A stretch of 64,000 bases of DNA from an uncultured Treponema sp. (GTDB lineage Bacteria; Spirochaetota; Spirochaetia; Treponematales; Treponemataceae). The notes under the pieces were generated by a model. That model was not told the DNA's origin, searched no databases, and worked only from the letters and a program-made list of their open reading frames with translations. The DNA is taken from contig CAMVHR010000001.1 in NCBI GenBank assembly GCA_947167345.1, positions 62,001 to 126,000 of the forward strand, read 5' to 3'. How positions within the stretch are numbered: position 1 is the stretch's first letter; each line of letters begins with the position of its first letter. The position numbers and the translations under genes are program-made. Shown here in pieces: positions 59,437 to 64,000 of this stretch.

Positions 59437-61269
59437 ATGACTGTCAACGAACTGCGTTCTAAGTACATTGAATTTTTTAAATCAAAGGGACACGTTGAAA
59501 TCAGTGGAAAGTCACTGCTTCCTAACAATGATCCAACAGTTTTGTTTACGACTGCAGGAATGCAGCCTTTGGTTCCGTATCTTTTAGGAGAGCCACATCC
59601 TTCAGGAAACAAACTTACAGATTATCAGAAATGCGTGCGTACTGGTGATATTGATTCCGTAGGCGATCCAAGCCATCTTACTTTTTTTGAAATGCTGGGC
59701 AACTGGAGCTTGGGAGCTTATTTTAAGCAGGAATCAATAGCCTATAGTTTTGAATTCTTGACATCTCCAAAATATTTAAACATTCCTAAAGAAAAACTGA
59801 ATGTTACTGTTTTTGCAGGTGAAAATGCAGACGGTACTGTCATTCCTCGTGATGAAGAAGCAGCTGCTCGTTGGGAAGAAATGGGCATTGCAAAAGATCA
59901 CATTTTCTTTTTGCCTCGTGAAGACAACTGGTGGGGACCTGCGGGACAGACTGGTCCATGTGGTCCTGATACCGAGATTTTTTATGACAATGGTCAGCCA
60001 AAATGTGGTCCAGACTGTCGTCCGGGATGTCACTGCGGTAAATATCTTGAAATTTGGAACAATGTTTTCATGGGATATAACAAAGACGCTTCAGGACATT
60101 ACAATGAAATGGAGCGTAAGTGCGTAGATACAGGAATGGGAGTGGAGCGCACGGTTTCTGTGCTTAATGGTCAGAAATCTGTATACGAAACAGATGTGTT
60201 CCTTCCTATTATAAAGAGTATAGAAGAAGTGTCCGGTAAAAAATACGGTGAAAACGATTCAGATGATGTTGCAATCCGTATTATTGCAGATCATGCAAGA
60301 ACTGCTACTTTTATTTTGGGAGACCCTCAGGGGGTAACTCCTGCAAGAACTGGTGCCGGTTACATTTTGCGACGCATAATCCGTCGTGCCGTTCGTTACG
60401 GACGCAAGCTGGGAATTGAAGGTTCATTCCTTACAAAGCCTGCTCAGATAATTATTGATGAGTATAAGCATGCTTATCCAGAGCTTGAGGAGCATTCTGC
60501 GTTTATTCAGGAACAATTGACTCTTGAGGAAAATAAATTCAGCAAGACGCTTAAGGCTGGCGAAAATGAATTCCAGAAGCTTTTGCCTAATCTGCAGAAA
60601 AACCCAAAGAAAGTCATACCTGGTCGTGTTGCTTTCCGCCTTTACGATACATTCGGATTCCCGATTGAAATTACAGAAGAAATGGCGAAAGAAAACGGCA
60701 TGACTGTTGATATTGATGGCTTTAAGGCTGAAGAAAAGAAGCATCAGGAAGAAAGCCGTACTTTGAGTGCCGGTGCATTCAAGGGTGGTCTTGTTGATCA
60801 CAGCGATGTGACTACAAAATATCATACCGCAACCCACTTGCTGCAGCAGGCTTTGGTTAATGTCCTTGGTGATGAGGTTGCTCAGAAAGGTTCTAATATT
60901 ACGGCAGAACGTATGCGTTTTGACTTTAGTTTTCATCGTGCAATGACAAAAGAAGAAATCAAGCAGGTTGAAGACATCGTAAATGAACAGATACAGAAAG
61001 ATTTGCCTGTGTCTATGGAGATTATGGGGCTTGATGAAGCAAAAAGTCAGGGTGCCAGAGCTTTGTTTGGAGAAAAATATGAGAATCAGGTAAAGGTTTA
61101 TACCATAGGAACAAAAGATGACTGGTTCAGTAAGGAAGTGTGTGGAGGACCGCATGTGCAGCATACGGCTCAGATCGGACATTTCCATATTGCAAAAGAA
61201 CAGTCTTCTTCTGCCGGAGTGCGTCGCATTAGGGCAACGATAGAAGGCGGGCTTCCGCTTGATAAATAG
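59437..61269 (+). CDS. alaS: Alanyl-tRNA synthetase, short form
   Basis: A 610-residue AlaRS. The class II catalytic core shows YIEFFKSKGHVEISGKSLLP, LFTTAGMQPLVPYLLGEPHP and FFEMLGNWSLGAYFKQESI; the tRNA-recognition helices follow. The editing domain keeps its zinc ligands: His463 and His467 in YHTATHLLQQAL and Cys569 and His573 in CGGPHVQHTAQIG. The chain ends just after this domain (RRIRATIEGG). Typical bacterial enzymes run near 870 residues, with a C-terminal C-Ala domain; it is missing here. The 107 bases downstream hold no remnant of it, so this is the natural form and not a frameshift. I believe other treponemes also have a short enzyme but did not check. Confidence 0.95.
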   Translation: MTVNELRSKYIEFFKSKGHVEISGKSLLPNNDPTVLFTTAGMQPLVPYLLGEPHPSGNKLTDYQKCVRTGDIDSVGDPSHLTFFEMLGNWSLGAYFKQESIAYSFEFLTSPKYLNIPKEKLNVTVFAGENADGTVIPRDEEAAARWEEMGIAKDHIFFLPREDNWWGPAGQTGPCGPDTEIFYDNGQPKCGPDCRPGCHCGKYLEIWNNVFMGYNKDASGHYNEMERKCVDTGMGVERTVSVLNGQKSVYETDVFLPIIKSIEEVSGKKYGENDSDDVAIRIIADHARTATFILGDPQGVTPARTGAGYILRRIIRRAVRYGRKLGIEGSFLTKPAQIIIDEYKHAYPELEEHSAFIQEQLTLEENKFSKTLKAGENEFQKLLPNLQKNPKKVIPGRVAFRLYDTFGFPIEITEEMAKENGMTVDIDGFKAEEKKHQEESRTLSAGAFKGGLVDHSDVTTKYHTATHLLQQALVNVLGDEVAQKGSNITAERMRFDFSFHRAMTKEEIKQVEDIVNEQIQKDLPVSMEIMGLDEAKSQGARALFGEKYENQVKVYTIGTKDDWFSKEVCGGPHVQHTAQIGHFHIAKEQSSSAGVRRIRATIEGGLPLDK

Positions 61270-61302
61270 ATTAGGATTGTAACTAAATTTTTTTTAAAAG
61301 GT

Positions 61303-61360
61303 TTATTTAATGAAGTAGGACGGCGTGGTTAGTACATGACCTTTAGTCTTTATTAAATAA
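61303..61360 (+). promoter_or_regulatory. Structured leader upstream of the SurA-like gene
   Basis: TTATTTAATGAAG (61303-61315) pairs with CTTTATTAAATAA (61348-61360) over 13 bases with one G-T pair, enclosing a 32-base apex. A run of eight T precedes it (from about 61288). It sits just before the GAGG ribosome-binding site of the next gene. No known riboswitch class is recognised; it might also be a weak terminator or RNA stabiliser. Confidence 0.4.
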
Positions 61361-61376
61361 GATCGAGGATTTTTAT

Positions 61377-62465
61377 ATGAAACGTCTTTTTATAGGAATA
61401 GCTTTTTCTCTTACGGTTGCAGCTTCTGTATTTGCTCAGAAGAACTCGGATTTGACACCACTGGCTGTAATTAAGCATAATAAGTCAGAGACTGTTACTG
61501 CTAAGCAGCTCCGTTCCCGTATTGAATTCTTGAAGAAGGAAACTGGAGTTGAATCATTTACTCTTGATCAGAAAAAACAGATTCTTGATTCTTTAATTTC
61601 TGAAAAACTTGTAGCACAGGCTGCTGCAAAAGAGGGAATAACAATTTCAGATAGTCAGGTAAATGCGGCATTCCTTAATACTTTCAGTCAGCAGCTTGGA
61701 CAGCAGGTAACTGAAGCCCAGCTTTCTGATTTTATTGAGCGTCAGACAGGAAAAACTCTTGGCGTTTATATGAAAGATCAGACTGGTATGTCTCTGGAAG
61801 AGTATAAGGAATATCTTAAGAACCAGCTTGTTGCACAGCAGTATGTTTTCAAGAAGAAGGAAGCTGAGCTTAAGAAGGTTATAGCTACTGATGATGAGAT
61901 TCGCAGTGCTTACGAAATGAACAAATCTACATTCGTATGGAATGATATGGCTAAGTTGTTCCTTGTAATGGTTCCTAAGGGAACTGATGCGGCTACTGCA
62001 AAAAAGCTTGCTGATGATCTTCGCGCACAGTATCAGAAGAGTAAGTCTGCAGAAGAAAAAATCAAGCTTTCAGAAGATAATGGTAAAAAATATCAGGCCG
62101 GATATCTTGTTGTTGCAAAGACTTCTTCACAGGCTCAGCAGCTCGGCTGGTCTTATGACAAGCTTATGGAACTTTTCAGCAGAAACAAGGGCTATGTAAG
62201 TGAATTGAGCGTTACAGATAATGACTATCAGTTCTATAGCGTTGTTGAAAAGTATAATGCAAAAATGCTTGAATTGAGTGATGTTGTTGAACCTGATTCA
62301 ACAATTACTGTATATGACTATATCAAGCAGCGTCTTTCTGCACAGAAGCAGAGTCAGTTCCTTACTGCTGCAGCACAGGAGATTGCAAAATCTCTTGAGA
62401 CAAAGAATTCTGTAGACAGAAAGAAGACGGGCCAGGCTCTTGATAAAGTTCTGGAATCAATGTAA
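61377..62465 (+). CDS. SurA/PpiC-like periplasmic chaperone
   Basis: A 362-residue protein with a signal peptide (MKRLFIGIAFSLTVAASVFA, cleavage near VFA-QK). The next 150 residues follow the SurA N-terminal chaperone pattern (LRSRIEFLKKETGVESFTLD, ILDSLISEKLVAQAAAKEGI, ISDSQVNAAFLNTFSQQLG, KEYLKNQLVAQQYVFKK). A parvulin-like region comes after (AKLFLVMVPKGTDAATAKKL) but the usual PPIase signature is weak, so chaperone activity is more certain than isomerase activity. Such proteins help outer-membrane proteins fold, matching the barrel-type proteins in this window. GAGG precedes the ATG. nusB follows 18 bases later. Confidence 0.78.
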   Translation: MKRLFIGIAFSLTVAASVFAQKNSDLTPLAVIKHNKSETVTAKQLRSRIEFLKKETGVESFTLDQKKQILDSLISEKLVAQAAAKEGITISDSQVNAAFLNTFSQQLGQQVTEAQLSDFIERQTGKTLGVYMKDQTGMSLEEYKEYLKNQLVAQQYVFKKKEAELKKVIATDDEIRSAYEMNKSTFVWNDMAKLFLVMVPKGTDAATAKKLADDLRAQYQKSKSAEEKIKLSEDNGKKYQAGYLVVAKTSSQAQQLGWSYDKLMELFSRNKGYVSELSVTDNDYQFYSVVEKYNAKMLELSDVVEPDSTITVYDYIKQRLSAQKQSQFLTAAAQEIAKSLETKNSVDRKKTGQALDKVLESM

Positions 62466-62483
62466 TACAGGCAGGAATATTCC

Positions 62484-62891
62484 GTGTCACGCAGAAAAGG
62501 AAGAATACTTGCTTTTCAGGCTCTCTTTTCCTATGATATGGGAGGTGAGAGCCTCGATGAGCTTTTGACATTAAAGTGGGCCGATGAAAATTTAGATCAA
62601 GAAACCTGTGATTTTGCCCGAATTATTATAGCAGGGACTATTAATCATCTTGATGATATTGATGAGATTATAAAAAGCCATCTTACAGGAAAATGGGAAT
62701 TTGATCGTGTTAACAGAGTTTCGGTAGCCATTCTCCGCATAAGTGTTTTTGCTTTGAAATATCAGCCTGACACACCTCCTCTTATTGCGATTGATGAGGC
62801 AATAAGTCTTTCGAAGGATTTCGGTACAGATGATTCATTTAAGTTCATAAATGCAGTCCTTGATAATATTCGAAAAGAGTTGCAGTCTTGA
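62484..62891 (+). CDS. nusB: Transcription antitermination factor NusB
   Basis: A 135-residue all-helical protein with the NusB landmarks RRKGRILAFQALFSYDMGG, FDRVNRVSVAILRISVFAL, PPLIAIDEAISLSKDFGTDD and FKFINAVLDNIRKEL. It acts with NusE in rRNA antitermination and binds boxA. The start is GTG at 62484. It follows the SurA-like gene by 18 bases and overlaps the next gene in TTGA, indicating coupling. Confidence 0.95.
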   Translation: MSRRKGRILAFQALFSYDMGGESLDELLTLKWADENLDQETCDFARIIIAGTINHLDDIDEIIKSHLTGKWEFDRVNRVSVAILRISVFALKYQPDTPPLIAIDEAISLSKDFGTDDSFKFINAVLDNIRKELQS

Positions 62892-64000
62892 ATGGAAAAA
62901 AATCTCACGTTTTAGTTTATTTTCTCGTCTTTATTTTAACAGCTTTGCTAGTCGGAGCTGTTTTTATTGCTTTTAGGCTTCGTTCTTCTCATTATGAGGG
63001 TGCTTCAATTTCTACAGAGTTTGATCTGATTGACTATGACATAAAGCAGGGAAATCATGTCCATGCCATTGCGGCTTTGAAAAGGGTTGAAAAAAGGGCT
63101 TTGGACATATCTGAACGCATAGGAATTTATAAGCGGTACATGACTCTTGGAGAAACTAAGCGAGCCGAGCGTTGTCTTGTAAAAGCTGTCAGGCGTTATC
63201 CTAAGAGTATTGAGCTTACTGCCATATATGGCAATTTTTTGCTAAGGCAGAATAGGCTTGAAGAGGCTATTGCCAAAACTAAGGTTCTTGTAGATACAGA
63301 GTATGAATCCGTGTATGCCGAAGCCTTTTTGAAAAAGGCACGTACCCTGCAATATGATGCTGATTCATTATTTTCATCTAAAAAGCACTTTTTTTCTTTC
63401 ATGTCAAAAAAAAGCAAGACATCTGTTGATGATGAATTTGAATACAATTTGTTTACAGACAGTCGCTTTATTCCTGTATATAAGGCTGCTTCCAAGTCAG
63501 GAGTTTCCCAGTGGCTCATAAATGCGGCGTCATTACTGATGCATTCTGGAGATTATTCTGCCGCAGCTGATATGTATACTGCTTTTGTTCCATCGTATCG
63601 CGATGCCTTGTTCTGGGGGCTTGTGTTTTATGATGCCGGCAGGTATGCCGAAAGCCTTTCTGCATTGCAGTCAGCCGACAGTCTTGATGCTTCCATGGAT
63701 ATAGCAAGTGCAATTGAGCTTCGTGCCCTGGAGTCTGATAATTATTACATTCTTGATGATGATAAAAAGGCTCAGGAAATGCGTAAGGAGATTTTGGATG
63801 TGTATTCTCCTTATATGCAGGCATTTTGGGCTGATAATGTTCCGGTTGTCAAAAGAATCCTGCCTTTGCTCTTTATGAATACTGCTTTGTATGCCCGTGA
63901 TTCAGGTGATTTGCGTGAGCAGTATGATAAGTTGTATGATCTTGTAAACTATTATCCTTCTTATGAGCCTGGACTTGCTGCTTATGCGGAATATGCAATT
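62888..64000 (+). CDS. Membrane-anchored TPR protein, truncated by the window end
   Basis: An open frame of 371 codons that runs off the window. The start is TTG at 62888, sharing bases with the nusB stop (TTGA). No in-frame ATG lies closer, and an ATG at 62892 in another frame stops after seven codons. A single N-terminal membrane helix (VLVYFLVFILTALLVGAVFI) precedes tandem helix pairs typical of TPR arrays (AIAALKRVEKRALDISERIG, KRAERCLVKAVRRYPKSIEL, LMHSGDYSAAADMYTAFVPS). It probably binds partners at the outer face of the inner membrane. Function unknown. Confidence 0.7.
   Translation, partial: MNGKKSHVLVYFLVFILTALLVGAVFIAFRLRSSHYEGASISTEFDLIDYDIKQGNHVHAIAALKRVEKRALDISERIGIYKRYMTLGETKRAERCLVKAVRRYPKSIELTAIYGNFLLRQNRLEEAIAKTKVLVDTEYESVYAEAFLKKARTLQYDADSLFSSKKHFFSFMSKKSKTSVDDEFEYNLFTDSRFIPVYKAASKSGVSQWLINAASLLMHSGDYSAAADMYTAFVPSYRDALFWGLVFYDAGRYAESLSALQSADSLDASMDIASAIELRALESDNYYILDDDKKAQEMRKEILDVYSPYMQAFWADNVPVVKRILPLLFMNTALYARDSGDLREQYDKLYDLVNYYPSYEPGLAAYAEYAI

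Noticed and set aside
60424-61188. Long open frame (254 codons) opposite alaS
   Set aside because: It overlaps a fully conserved stretch of alaS including the editing zinc ligands, and its product resembles no family. Treated as a shadow.
61270-61376. A frameshifted continuation of alaS into the missing C-Ala domain
   Set aside because: The 107 bases before the next gene are AT-rich with a hairpin and no coding character in any frame.

Overview
The window looks like ordinary chromosome from a spirochaete of the Treponema type, probably a host-associated, plant-sugar-using one. This is inferred from protein families recalled from memory, not from a database search. The signs are moderate AT richness, an alanyl-tRNA synthetase that lacks its usual C-terminal domain, secreted proteins ending in phenylalanine like outer-membrane barrels, many lipoproteins, a chemoreceptor, and the dnaX-ybaB-recR block. 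No rRNA, tRNA, CRISPR array, insertion sequence or prophage was seen.

Layout. 1-2956: sugar catabolism (xylulokinase-type kinase, DUF4867 cupin, fucose/arabinose isomerase-like enzyme), closed by a terminator. 3.0-9.0 kb: envelope proteins, DUF1015 protein, sigma-54, hibernation factor, phosphoesterase lipoprotein. 9.1-11.1 kb: htpG. 11.1-17.2 kb: an accessory block with a glycerophosphotransferase-like enzyme, a YidC domain fused to a sulfatase-type transferase, an XRE repressor with palindromic operators, and an AbiE toxin-antitoxin pair with its operator. 17.3-28.1 kb: chemoreceptor, lipoprotein, GH120 beta-xylosidase, membrane and secreted hypotheticals, UPF0340 protein, and a lipoprotein flavin reductase with two FMN modules. 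28.2-28.8 kb: decayed remnant of a type I restriction HsdR gene. 28.8-32.5 kb: metal-exporting ATPase with a separate HMA chaperone, a divergent ArsR-AraC fusion regulator, and a TSUP permease. 32.6-36.8 kb: paired SH3-like envelope proteins, dnaX, ybaB, recR. 36.8-41.9 kb: polyphosphate enzymes with a glycosidase. 42.0-47.2 kb: a GatB-like/asparaginase fusion, TPR protein and TraB protein. 47.2-58.7 kb (minus strand): radA, NusG-II protein, recQ, an HExxH lipoprotein, alpha-2-macroglobulin and acyl-ACP thioesterase, with a tandem hairpin array between the last two. 58.8-64.0 kb: NusG paralogue, alaS, SurA-like chaperone, nusB and a truncated TPR gene.

Two fused proteins are the most unusual content: YidC-sulfatase (11161-13860), beside a teichoic-acid-type polymerase homologue, and GatB-like-asparaginase (42043-44469), which resembles archaeal GatE and GatD in one chain. 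A further pattern spans the window: at least eight genes have a good sigma-70 promoter whose -10 box lies only 6-9 bases before the start codon with no ribosome-binding site, suggesting common leaderless transcription.

Nearly all space is coding. The only long gaps hold the restriction-gene remnant (28171-28769) and the tandem hairpins (57841-57975).
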